Shown: one piece after another, positions 6,598 through 13,685 of the stretch
Numbering within the stretch: position 1 is the stretch's first letter
How the letters are laid out: each line of letters opens with the position of its first letter
Origin: Candidatus Nanosynbacter colneyensis
GTDB taxonomy: Bacteria; Patescibacteriota; Saccharimonadia; Saccharimonadales; Saccharimonadaceae
Assembly (NCBI GenBank): GCA_024330325.1
Contig: JANDWE010000133.1
Location: forward strand, 1 to 21,657
Length of the DNA stretch: 21,657 nt
Direction of reading: 5' to 3'
Translations under genes and position numbers: made by a program
The notes under the pieces: generated by a model
What the model was told of the DNA's origin: nothing
Database searches by the model: none
Seen by the model: the letters and a program-made list of their open reading frames with translations, nothing else

Positions 6598-7392
6598 ATG
6601 AAAGAAACTATTCCACCACGCATTAGGCTTGTTAATGTCACCAAAAAATTTGGCTTTGGCGACGCTGAGATTCGCGCCTTAGATAATGTCGATTTAACCG
6701 TTAAAAAAGGTGAATTTATCGCTATTATGGGACCAAGCGGTTGCGGAAAAACTACTTTATTAAATACCCTTGGGCTATTAGACCAGCCGTCAGAGGGCGA
6801 ATATTACCTGGACGACGTCGCTGTCGACAATCTCAGCTCACGACGACGCGCCAAAATTCGCTCCAAACACATCGGCTTCGTTTTCCAGAATTTCAATCTT
6901 ATCCCTCGCCTGACTGTAATTGAAAACGTAGCGTTACCGCTAACGTATAAAGGACTTGGGAAAGTCAAACGACTCCAAGAAGCTAGCCGCAGTCTGAAAA
7001 CTTTTCATCTGGGACAGCGTGAATATTATATGCCACATCAATTATCTGGCGGTCAGGTTCAGCGCGTAGCAATTGCCAGAGCGTTGGTTAATAGTCCGTC
7101 AATTATCTTAGCCGACGAGCCAACAGGAAATTTGGATAGCAAATCGAGTCATCTCATTATGGAAGAGTTGTCCGACTTACACCGTCGCGGCAATACTATA
7201 ATTATGGTTACTCACAACCCAGAATTGACTCATTATGCCAGTCGCGTTATCACCATGCTGGACGGAAAAATCGACACTGACGAGCATAAGGAAAAGCGCA
7301 AGTTCACTAAGAAGTTAATTGTAGACGATGAAAAAGAAGAAAAACCTAAGAAGCAAAAATCTTCAAAGAAATCGAGGGCGAAAAAATCGTGA
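6598..7392 (+). CDS. ABC transporter ATP-binding protein, MacB/LolD type
   Basis: ATPase of a MacB/LolCDE-like transporter, 264 residues, acting at the cytoplasmic face with the permease encoded next. Visible motifs: Walker A G45-PSGCGKT, Q-loop Q97 (FVFQNFNLIP), signature LSGGQ (149-153), Walker B IILADEP (169-175) and switch H206. After residue 228 it carries an unusual tail of about 35 residues rich in Lys and Glu. The open frame extends 80 codons upstream but would run through the opposite-strand tRNA-Ser gene; ATG 6598 sits 9 nt after a consensus -10 and starts a normal domain, so I use it. Its TGA stop overlaps the permease GTG. The substrate cannot be told from sequence; lipoprotein, peptide or drug export are the family options. 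Confidence 0.93.
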   Translation: MKETIPPRIRLVNVTKKFGFGDAEIRALDNVDLTVKKGEFIAIMGPSGCGKTTLLNTLGLLDQPSEGEYYLDDVAVDNLSSRRRAKIRSKHIGFVFQNFNLIPRLTVIENVALPLTYKGLGKVKRLQEASRSLKTFHLGQREYYMPHQLSGGQVQRVAIARALVNSPSIILADEPTGNLDSKSSHLIMEELSDLHRRGNTIIMVTHNPELTHYASRVITMLDGKIDTDEHKEKRKFTKKLIVDDEKEEKPKKQKSSKKSRAKKS

Positions 7393-8600
7393 AAATATTA
7401 GTAAAAAATCATTTTGAGAACGCTACTCAGGCGCTACGAGCTAATCGTGGACGAACATTTTTGACAATTGTAGGCGTAGCTATTGGAATCGCCAGCATCA
7501 CCATGGTTCTATCTCTAACTGGCGGATTTAATCACCTATTCGGCGACAATTCCAACCAATCATCCGCTCCTGTCGCCATTGTTAAGTCTGGCAATCAAAA
7601 AGCCATCCCGAATCTGCTGACCGAATCCGACAACACAACGACGGTCAACACATTGACTGAAACGGACGCCAGAGATATAGGGAAAATTGCCAATACGAAA
7701 GCCGCGCCAATTGCTTTCCTACACGCCGAGCTGCGCGCCCGCGAAGGTAAAGTCGATATCCAAAACGCTGCATTAATCGGCAGTACGGAATCGCTAAAAG
7801 ACGTCGCCAATTTGCAAATTGCTACTGGGCAATTTATTAACGACATCGGCGGAGTTGTCGTCGGTCAGCAATTGTCGGTCGATTTGTTCGGCACCGAAAG
7901 ATCCATCGGAAACGTTATTTACATCCGAAATCAGCCGTTAACTGTTGTTGGCGTGTTGAAGAATATTGAAAATCCAGCCAGTTATTTGGACGTGAATTTT
8001 AATAACGCCGCCATTATTCCATTGTCTGTGATTAAAAAATTCACTCAAGGAACGCCGCAAATTCAGCAAATCATCGTAACTACCAAAGATCATAAAAATC
8101 TCAATTCAGTCATAAAATCGGCTGACAATATTTTGAAGAAGAATCATGATAGCGATAAGAATTATCGAATCGTTTCCGGCGAAGAGATAAACGAAAAGAA
8201 ATCTAACGTCGCGAGGTTTCTCTCGATAATCTTAACTGTCATCGGCATTATTTCTCTGTTAATTGGTGGAATAGGCGTTATGAACGTGATGCTTGTCAAT
8301 GTCGCCGAGCGCCAGCGTGAAGTCGGCGTCAGACGAGCCGTCGGCGCCACGGGCTGGGACATCATCAATCAGTTCTTAATCGAGGCAGCAATCATCGGAT
8401 TCCTTGGCGGAATATTAGGCTACGGGTTAGGCTTGGCGGGAGCTTATATTGCCAGCTTATACTTGCCGCTCACACCTTATATTTATTGGCAAACAGCCGT
8501 CTTATCAATTGGACTATCAATAATTATCGGCGTAATTTCTGGCGTATATCCAGCAGCCCGCGCCACCAGACGCGACCCAATTGAATCTCTACGATATTAA
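7389..8600 (+). CDS. ABC transporter permease, MacB/FtsX family
   Basis: Membrane subunit of the transporter, 403 residues. One N-terminal membrane segment (about 20-43, TFLTIVGVAIGIASITMVLS) is followed by a large extracytoplasmic MacB-PCD-like domain (about 45-275), then three membrane segments in the FtsX domain: around 278-304 (LTVIGIISLLIGGIGVMNVML), 330-356 and 368-392. ERQREVGVRRAVGAT is the conserved cytoplasmic loop contacting the ATPase, and the protein ends AARATRRDPIESLRY, typical of the family. The GTG start at 7389 overlaps the ATPase stop (GTGA), indicating translational coupling. Its stop is one base from that of the convergent isomerase gene. MacB itself has its ATPase fused to the permease; here they are separate. 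Substrate unknown. Confidence 0.93.
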   Translation: MKILVKNHFENATQALRANRGRTFLTIVGVAIGIASITMVLSLTGGFNHLFGDNSNQSSAPVAIVKSGNQKAIPNLLTESDNTTTVNTLTETDARDIGKIANTKAAPIAFLHAELRAREGKVDIQNAALIGSTESLKDVANLQIATGQFINDIGGVVVGQQLSVDLFGTERSIGNVIYIRNQPLTVVGVLKNIENPASYLDVNFNNAAIIPLSVIKKFTQGTPQIQQIIVTTKDHKNLNSVIKSADNILKKNHDSDKNYRIVSGEEINEKKSNVARFLSIILTVIGIISLLIGGIGVMNVMLVNVAERQREVGVRRAVGATGWDIINQFLIEAAIIGFLGGILGYGLGLAGAYIASLYLPLTPYIYWQTAVLSIGLSIIIGVISGVYPAARATRRDPIESLRY

Positions 8601-8601
8601 A

Positions 8602-9642
8602 TTAACTAAGTTCCGCTTTCAATTTTTCAACCAACTGAACTGGACCAGGATTGACTCCATTAAGAATGGCTGTGTAAATACTAGCCGCATCAGCCAGCAC
8701 CAAGCCCCACAGTAACTGCTCCATAAGTGTATTTCCTCGAAGTTCCAGTACGTGCGCCTTTGGTCGCTTGCCGCTCAACAAACGATCACTCAGCTCCATT
8801 CGCTCACGAATCCTGTCGCGTTCCAAATTGCTACGAATATCAAAAATCGTAAACGGCTTCTCCACAGGATGCGATGACCAACCGATGAACTCGTTATGAT
8901 TAAATTCTGGATATTGATTCGAGAATGCCAAATTCTTCGCCGATTCATTCCAGCTAATTTTCCACTTATACGCCAGCGGCCAAGTCAATTCACCGCCAAA
9001 AACAACCAACGTCTTGCCAATTGTTAATTTCGCAATCTGCTTCGCCAAATTATCAACTTCTGGCGTTTTAGCTGTCCAATTAGATATCTCGCCCGCCAAC
9101 CAGTCAGCGCTATTTTTTACCTGATCGTACAAATCATTATCAATCACCCAAAAATATTGCAATAGTTTCAATAATCCTCGCAAATGGTAAACCGTCGACA
9201 TTCGCGGCTGCGCGCCAGCTGGAACTTGGGTGTAAGTTACATTGTCATTTTTCGCTCGCTCAATCAACGCCCCGCCAGTCGACATAGCCGCCAAACACGC
9301 CTTCTTCTCTAGTGCTTGCTGATAACAACTCAGAGTTTCCTCGGTATTGCCCGAATGACTAACCGCAATAACCAGCGTTTCCTCGCCCACAAATCCCGGC
9401 AAATCATAACCCTTCACCACTTCAAGTGGAATGTGCAACCAGCCCGCAGTCAAAACTCGAACCATATCAGCCGCTAAAGCCGAACCACCCATTCCCGCGA
9501 TCACAATATTCTTAAAATCTCGACGCTGATTCGCACCTTCGTGGATCGATACTTCATATCGAGCTTGTTCTGGAATATTCAAAACGCCGCTTAAAACGTC
9601 GCCTGGATCGTATTGTTTTATCACATTCATATCATCTAACAT
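8602..9642 (-). CDS. SIS-domain bifunctional phosphoglucose/phosphomannose isomerase family protein
   Basis: A cytosolic sugar isomerase (346 residues) of the PGI/PMI type, expected to interconvert glucose-6-P or mannose-6-P with fructose-6-P. The first SIS domain shows GMGGSALAADMVR and the phosphosugar loop SHSGNTEETL; the C-terminal part carries the family-specific ESAKNLAFSNQYPEFNHNEF and a final LADAASIYTAILNGVNPGP. Length fits the family. The ATG at 9642 follows AAGGAG by 6 nt. It converges with the ABC permease (1 nt between stops) and is divergent from the gene at 9720. The inverted repeat at 9664-9680 lies over its probable -10. It may supply fructose-6-P for glycolysis or amino-sugar synthesis, which is inference. 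Confidence 0.88.
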   Translation of the reverse strand: MLDDMNVIKQYDPGDVLSGVLNIPEQARYEVSIHEGANQRRDFKNIVIAGMGGSALAADMVRVLTAGWLHIPLEVVKGYDLPGFVGEETLVIAVSHSGNTEETLSCYQQALEKKACLAAMSTGGALIERAKNDNVTYTQVPAGAQPRMSTVYHLRGLLKLLQYFWVIDNDLYDQVKNSADWLAGEISNWTAKTPEVDNLAKQIAKLTIGKTLVVFGGELTWPLAYKWKISWNESAKNLAFSNQYPEFNHNEFIGWSSHPVEKPFTIFDIRSNLERDRIRERMELSDRLLSGKRPKAHVLELRGNTLMEQLLWGLVLADAASIYTAILNGVNPGPVQLVEKLKAELS

Positions 9643-9663
9643 CTTGCGCTCCTTGATTAACTC

Positions 9664-9680
9664 ATGTTATAGTGTAACAT
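9664..9680. promoter_or_regulatory. Inverted repeat in a divergent promoter region
   Basis: ATGTTA-TAGTG-TAACAT is a perfect 6-bp inverted repeat with a 5-bp centre. It covers a possible minus-strand -10 (TATAAC) of the isomerase gene and lies 39 bp before the divergent gene at 9720. It could be an operator for either gene; no regulator is identifiable. Confidence 0.35.
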
Positions 9681-9719
9681 ATATAAGCTTAAACAATTTA
9701 ATATATAAGGTGGGTTATA

Positions 9720-10229
9720 ATGGATTCTCAAGCTAATCAATCATTCAGTGACGACCAAGAACTGGCTAAGGTATTAGCTGGCGTGTCACAAGGTACAGAC
9801 AATAATTTACAATTCGAAGAAACAAATGCTACAGCTTCACCTGTAATTAATCCTGCAACCATCTCACCAGATCCTGTCGCTACAGACCAGAACGATGAGC
9901 CTGCTACTGACATAACGAAGCCCACTACTCCAGAGCCAGTTATGTCAACTCCAGTGGTCAGCGCACCAGCTCCAGCTGTAGCCGCAGATCCTGCGCTCGA
10001 TACGATTAAGCAAACTGCCTTGAACGAGTTGCGTCCATTAGTTGACAAGCTGGACGTTTCTCCAGAAGAAAAGTTTGATACTTACCTGTTACTTCTTCGT
10101 TCTACGGACGATAAAACTCTGATCGCGCCGGCACACGACGCTGCCATAGCTATTGTCGACGAAGCTCGCCGTGCTCAGGCTCTACTGGATATCATTAAAG
10201 AAATCGACTATTTCTCAAATCCTCGTTAA
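9720..10229 (+). CDS. Hypothetical protein with disordered N-terminus and helical C-terminal domain
   Basis: I do not recognise a named family. The 169-residue protein has two parts. Residues 1-95 are low-complexity and rich in Pro, Thr, Ala and Asp/Glu (for example TTPEPVMSTPVVSAPAPAV), probably disordered. Residues 96-169 look like a compact acidic alpha-helical domain (LNELRPLVDKLDVSPEEKFD, then ALLDIIKEIDYF at the end). No signal peptide or membrane segment is present. The ATG follows AAGGTGG with 7-nt spacing, which supports this start. The gene ends at a clear bidirectional terminator shared with groEL. The antisense open frame here is a shadow. It may be a lineage-specific protein; no function is claimed. 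Confidence 0.8.
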   Translation: MDSQANQSFSDDQELAKVLAGVSQGTDNNLQFEETNATASPVINPATISPDPVATDQNDEPATDITKPTTPEPVMSTPVVSAPAPAVAADPALDTIKQTALNELRPLVDKLDVSPEEKFDTYLLLLRSTDDKTLIAPAHDAAIAIVDEARRAQALLDIIKEIDYFSNPR

Positions 10230-10241
10230 GTCATTTCTCCA

Positions 10242-10276
10242 AATAAAAACCCGCCATTTTCGGCGGGATTTTTATT
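10242..10276. terminator. Bidirectional rho-independent terminator
   Basis: CCCGCC (10250-10255), loop ATTTTC, GGCGGG (10262-10267), flanked by AATAAAAA on the left and ATTTTTATT on the right. It serves both the + gene ending at 10229 and the minus-strand groEL ending at 10290. It is the only clear intrinsic terminator between convergent genes in the window. Confidence 0.92.
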
Positions 10277-10289
10277 GCTCGGGGCAGAT

Positions 10290-11933
10290 TTACATCATAC
10301 CCATTCCCGGCATACCGCCAGGAGCAGCTGCAACTTCAGCCTCTGGAATATCAACCACCAAAGCGCCCATAGTTGCCGCAGTTGACGCAATTGACACTGC
10401 ATTTTGAACAGCTTCTTTAGTCACACGAGCCGGATCAATCACACCAGCCTTCTTCACGTCAATTAGACCATCTTCTGGCTTCATAACGTTAACACCGAAT
10501 CCAGGTTTACTAGATTCAACCTGAGCAAGTAATGCATCGGCATTCAACCCAGCATTTTTCATAATCTGCAAGAATGGTTGCTTCAGAGCATCTTTTAGGA
10601 TTTGTCGACCGACCGACAAACTGTCTGCGCCGCTAACTTTTAGATTGCCAGCCAAATTGACCAAAGTTACGCCACCACCAGCGACAATCCCCTCAGCCAA
10701 AGCCGCCTTAGTAGCCGCTACGGCGTCATCAACGCGGAACTTCTTCTCGTCAATCTCTGTTTCAGTTGCGCCACCGACTTTAATAACCGCAACCTTGCCA
10801 GACAATGCCGCAGCACGCTTGTCGAATTGTTCTTTTTCATACTCGCTTGAAGCATTTTCTGAAAGCGACTTAATATCAGCAATTCGCTCCTTCACACCTG
10901 AAGGTTTGCCCGCGCCTTCGATAATTGTCGTTTCGTCTTTACCAACAATCACCTTACGTGCCGAACCCAAAACTTCCAAGCCGGCGTTTTCGAATGTCAA
11001 TCCGTGATCTTCAGAAATCACAGTCGCACCAGTCAGCACAGCGATATCACGAAGTACGTCTTTACGACGATCACCGAAACTTGGTGCCTTAACGGCTACG
11101 GTATTAAATACGCCCTTCAATTTGTTCAAGACCAAAATACTCAAAGCTTCGCCTTCAACTTCATCGGCAATCAGAACCACGTCTTTCTTGCCGCTTTGTG
11201 CCAATTTTTCCAACATTGGCAAGAATTCTTGCACGCTAGAAATCTTCTTATCGGTAATCAAAATCGCTGGCTTTTCGTACACAGCTTCCTGGCGACCCGC
11301 ATCAGTAACGAAGAACGGACTCACCCAACCCTTGTCTAAGCTAAAACCTTCGACAACTTCAGCTTCCAGCTCCAAACCTTGACCAGCCTCAACAGTAACC
11401 ACGCCGTCTTTACCGACTTTCTCGATTACGCCAGCAATCAACTTTCCAATTTCCGCATCTCCCGCCGAAATCGTAGCAACTTCAGCCACGCGGTCAGACT
11501 TGCCTTCAATCGGCTCAGCCAATTTGTTCAATTCTTTAACAATTTCCGCGCCAGCTTGCTCGATGCCTTTCCTAAGTTCCATCGGATTATGTCCAGCCGC
11601 AATCAATCGATTTGCCTCTTTCAAAATCGAGTATGTCAACACCGTTACAGTCGTCGTGCCGTCGCCTGCTTGCTTGTTCAAATTCTTAGCGGCCTGCTTA
11701 ATTAAATCTGCACCAACTTTATAACCTAGCGTTTCGTCATCGTTTTCTGGCAATTCAATTCCTTCAGCCACAGTTACGCCGTCATGAGTAACCGTTGGAC
11801 CGCCAAAACCCTTCGCGATCACAACATTGCGACCCTTTGGACCGTAAGTTACCTTAACTGCGTCGTATAGCGATTTAGCTCCACCAAGCACGCGATTTCG
11901 CGCATCGTCATCATAAAAAACTTTTTTTGCCAT
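10290..11933 (-). CDS. groL: Chaperonin GroEL (Cpn60)
   Basis: The 60-kDa chaperonin that folds proteins in an ATP-driven double ring with GroES. The 547-residue protein starts MAKKVFYDDDARN and shows the ATP-binding GDGTTT (90-95), the catalytic RVDDAVAATKAALAEGIVAG region, and the characteristic GGM-type tail ending GGMPGMGMM. Length is standard. The start at 11933 follows AGGGGAG (11947-11941) with 7-nt spacing; an extension of 9 residues to 11960 would overlap groES and is not conserved in type. It lies 16 nt after the groES stop in a two-gene operon controlled by the CIRCE promoter and ends at the terminator at 10242-10276. Confidence 0.98.
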   Translation of the reverse strand: MAKKVFYDDDARNRVLGGAKSLYDAVKVTYGPKGRNVVIAKGFGGPTVTHDGVTVAEGIELPENDDETLGYKVGADLIKQAAKNLNKQAGDGTTTVTVLTYSILKEANRLIAAGHNPMELRKGIEQAGAEIVKELNKLAEPIEGKSDRVAEVATISAGDAEIGKLIAGVIEKVGKDGVVTVEAGQGLELEAEVVEGFSLDKGWVSPFFVTDAGRQEAVYEKPAILITDKKISSVQEFLPMLEKLAQSGKKDVVLIADEVEGEALSILVLNKLKGVFNTVAVKAPSFGDRRKDVLRDIAVLTGATVISEDHGLTFENAGLEVLGSARKVIVGKDETTIIEGAGKPSGVKERIADIKSLSENASSEYEKEQFDKRAAALSGKVAVIKVGGATETEIDEKKFRVDDAVAATKAALAEGIVAGGGVTLVNLAGNLKVSGADSLSVGRQILKDALKQPFLQIMKNAGLNADALLAQVESSKPGFGVNVMKPEDGLIDVKKAGVIDPARVTKEAVQNAVSIASTAATMGALVVDIPEAEVAAAPGGMPGMGMM

Positions 11934-11949
11934 AATTAAACTCCCCTTT

Positions 11950-12219
11950 TTATCCAACAACCGTTGCTAAAATATCTTCTTCGCGAACAACCAAATATTC
12001 CGTGCCGTCAATTTTCAAATCCGTAGTCGAATATTCCTTATAGACAATCCGATCGCCGACTTTGACGTTCTTCACATCGCCGCCAACTGCTTTAACTTCC
12101 GCAACTACTGGTTTTTCTTTAGCGTTATCAGGCAAGTAAATTCCGCTCGCTGTCTGAGTCTTTGCTTCTTCACGCACCGCTACAACACGATCGCCAAGAG
12201 GCTTAATAGGTGTACTCAC
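11950..12219 (-). CDS. groS: Co-chaperonin GroES (Cpn10)
   Basis: The 10-kDa lid of the GroEL chamber, 89 residues. It begins with STPIKPLGDRVV, carries the mobile-loop segment (AKTQTASGIYLPDN) and ends EYLVVREEDILATV, as the family does. I place the start at GTG 12219, because GGAGG lies 5 nt upstream and the family normally begins at this point. Starts further upstream would add 20 residues and reach into the promoter and CIRCE, with the transcription start predicted near 12243, so they are rejected. It heads the groES-groEL operon. Confidence 0.97.
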   Translation of the reverse strand: MSTPIKPLGDRVVAVREEAKTQTASGIYLPDNAKEKPVVAEVKAVGGDVKNVKVGDRIVYKEYSTTDLKIDGTEYLVVREEDILATVVG

Positions 12220-12249
12220 GTTATCCTCCATTTCGTTAACAACGTATCT

Positions 12250-12279
12250 ATTGTAACGCACAAATTTAGCACTCGTCAA
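12250..12279 (-). promoter_or_regulatory. Promoter of groES-groEL
   Basis: Minus-strand TTGACG (12274-12279) and TACAAT (12250-12255) with an 18-bp spacer, a near-consensus vegetative promoter. The -35 lies inside the CIRCE element, so HrcA binding would block it. The leader to the GTG would be about 24 nt. Confidence 0.85.
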
Positions 12280-12292
12280 GTGTGAGTGCTAA
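12266..12292. promoter_or_regulatory. CIRCE operator (HrcA binding site)
   Basis: TTAGCACTC (12266-12274), a 9-bp spacer, then GAGTGCTAA (12284-12292): a perfect match to the CIRCE inverted repeat. CIRCE is the operator of the heat-shock repressor HrcA, so groESL is predicted to be HrcA-controlled. No hrcA gene is in the window. Confidence 0.97.
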
Positions 12293-12315
12293 TTTTCCGT
12301 ATTTGTCCGCTTGCT

Positions 12316-12726
12316 TTAATCAATTACTAGTTCAAGCTGATCCGGACCCAACGTGTCGTCACCATCAAATTGCGGCATATCGTCACTGTCGCTATCACCG
12401 TAATCAAACAGAGCTGCCATTGGATCTTGGGTATGCGGCAGCGATCCCTCCGACGATGAAGATAGGCGTCTTTGAATCCTGCCCGTTCTTATAACTTCTT
12501 TAATAGCAACCCGGCCTAAAACCTGCAGCCGATCATCGGTTGTAATCACTTCAGCATAAAAATCAGCCTCAAGCTCTTCAGGTTCATCGCCTCTTCTGGC
12601 TGCTAATTCATCACCAAGGTCTTCCCTTAATGTTAACCGTAATTTTGCCCCAGTCAAAGGCCGTTCGCGCAGCATCGCGTCTAATTCCTCCGCATTAGAC
12701 GGACTAACAATTCTATAAGAATCCAT
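12316..12726 (-). CDS. Hypothetical protein with acidic C-terminal tail
   Basis: I do not recognise this 136-residue protein. Residues 1-86 could be a small alpha/beta domain (SPSNAEELDAMLRERPLTG, ADFYAEVITTDDRLQVLGRV). Residues 87-136 are low-complexity and strongly acidic (DSDSDDMPQFDGDDTLGPD), likely disordered. No membrane segment is present. The ATG at 12726 has AAAGGA almost touching it, too close for a standard ribosome site, so expression may be coupled to the gene upstream, which ends 15 nt earlier. It forms a probable two-gene unit with the nuclease-like gene and lies just upstream of the groES CIRCE promoter with no terminator between, so read-through into groESL is possible. Confidence 0.7.
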   Translation of the reverse strand: MDSYRIVSPSNAEELDAMLRERPLTGAKLRLTLREDLGDELAARRGDEPEELEADFYAEVITTDDRLQVLGRVAIKEVIRTGRIQRRLSSSSEGSLPHTQDPMAALFDYGDSDSDDMPQFDGDDTLGPDQLELVID

Positions 12727-12741
12727 TTCCTTTACTACATC

Positions 12742-13602
12742 CTATCTATAAAATTTAATTACATTATTATCTGCAGACACGTCTTCAATAGCTCTATCCA
12801 TCACCGCCCGAAAATACTCCTGCCTTGACTCAATCTGTTTTCTACTAGGAATTAAGCCATCGCCAAAATCGCTGTTTTTGAATCCCGACCAAATTGCAAC
12901 GTAATCTCCCCGATCACTATACCAGCGAGCCCGCCTATTCGCTTCTTCAGCATTTTGCTGGCTTGATTTTATATCAATTCCTAACGTCACGCCGCGATAT
13001 GTCACGATAATATCCTTACCATAAAACTCCTCCTCAGCGCTAGCCCCGTCAATTCCATAGACTTCAGGCAAAGAACTCAACACGCTCTCGGCAGCAATTT
13101 CATGGCGCATACCATTAATAGCAATTCCCGCAGTATTCTCTGCATAAGCAATCTCCTCCTTACTATATCCAGCATATAGTAAAGTTCCGCTGACAAAGCG
13201 CTTTATTTGAGAAATGGTAGTATATTGCTCAGTGTCAATCATTTCACGTACTGTCTTATTAAACGCCACCACTGGCTCAAGGGTTTTTATTCTTTCCCTT
13301 CGCGTCATCTTATCCCTATGCTTATCTAGTTTCTGCTGAGCTTTTAGCCAATCAGGCAGAATTGCCATCAGCTCTAGTTGGCGCATTTCATCACTTTTCG
13401 TTGCTTCATATCGAGCACCTTTCCGTTCTTTAACTCTATCGACAATCTTCGGCGCAGCGCTCAATGCAGCTCCCACCAATGCCACCCTTCCAGCTTTCCG
13501 CCTATCTAGGGTTGACGCTTCTTTCAAAAATTCATTTGTCTGAGTGATCGCGTTAATGATTTCACCTGGCGATCTCTGTGCTCTCAGTCTATCATGAGTC
13601 AT
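12742..13602 (-). CDS. Hypothetical protein with PD-(D/E)XK nuclease-like signature
   Basis: No named family is recognised for this 286-residue protein. The N-terminal 110 residues are basic and helical (KERKG, RDKMTRRERIK). The C-terminal half has the spacing of a PD-(D/E)XK nuclease core: helix with E168/E172 (RHEIAAESVL), D197 (YGKDIIV), a strand, then D210-I-K212 (LGIDIKSS), followed by a helix with RRARWYSDRG and a final strand YVAIWSG. That pattern suggests DNA or RNA cleavage, but it could be an inactive fold. The ATG at 13602 lies 7 nt after an extended -10 (TGGTATTAT), so the mRNA is probably leaderless. The gene is followed after 15 nt by the acidic small protein, a possible partner or inhibitor (inference). 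Confidence 0.7.
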   Translation of the reverse strand: MTHDRLRAQRSPGEIINAITQTNEFLKEASTLDRRKAGRVALVGAALSAAPKIVDRVKERKGARYEATKSDEMRQLELMAILPDWLKAQQKLDKHRDKMTRRERIKTLEPVVAFNKTVREMIDTEQYTTISQIKRFVSGTLLYAGYSKEEIAYAENTAGIAINGMRHEIAAESVLSSLPEVYGIDGASAEEEFYGKDIIVTYRGVTLGIDIKSSQQNAEEANRRARWYSDRGDYVAIWSGFKNSDFGDGLIPSRKQIESRQEYFRAVMDRAIEDVSADNNVIKFYR

Positions 13603-13609
13603 AACTGCT

Positions 13610-13638
13610 ATAATACCATAAAATCACTAAAAAAGCAA
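13610..13638 (-). promoter_or_regulatory. Promoter of the nuclease-like gene
   Basis: Minus-strand TTGCTT (13633-13638), a 17-bp spacer and TATTAT (13610-13615), preceded by TGG as an extended -10. Only 7 nt separate the -10 from the ATG, implying a leaderless transcript. Confidence 0.6.
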
Positions 13639-13670
13639 CCCCGCACCCTTCTCCCTACTATTCCTCAATC

Positions 13671-13679
13671 TGTTATAAT
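13671..13679 (+). promoter_or_regulatory. Extended -10 promoter of the MurF-like gene
   Basis: TGTTATAAT ends 6 nt before the ATG at 13686, so transcription would begin at or next to the AUG. There is no Shine-Dalgarno site. Confidence 0.6.
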
Positions 13680-13685
13680 AACTCC

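Noticed and set aside
9737..10048. A 103-residue open frame antisense to the gene at 9720
   Set aside because: It is a compositional shadow of the Pro/Thr/Ala-rich coding stretch; it has no ribosome site or recognisable domain.
12220..12279. A longer groES start adding 20 residues
   Set aside because: It would begin inside the CIRCE and promoter, upstream of the predicted transcription start; GTG 12219 has GGAGG and the conserved N-terminus.
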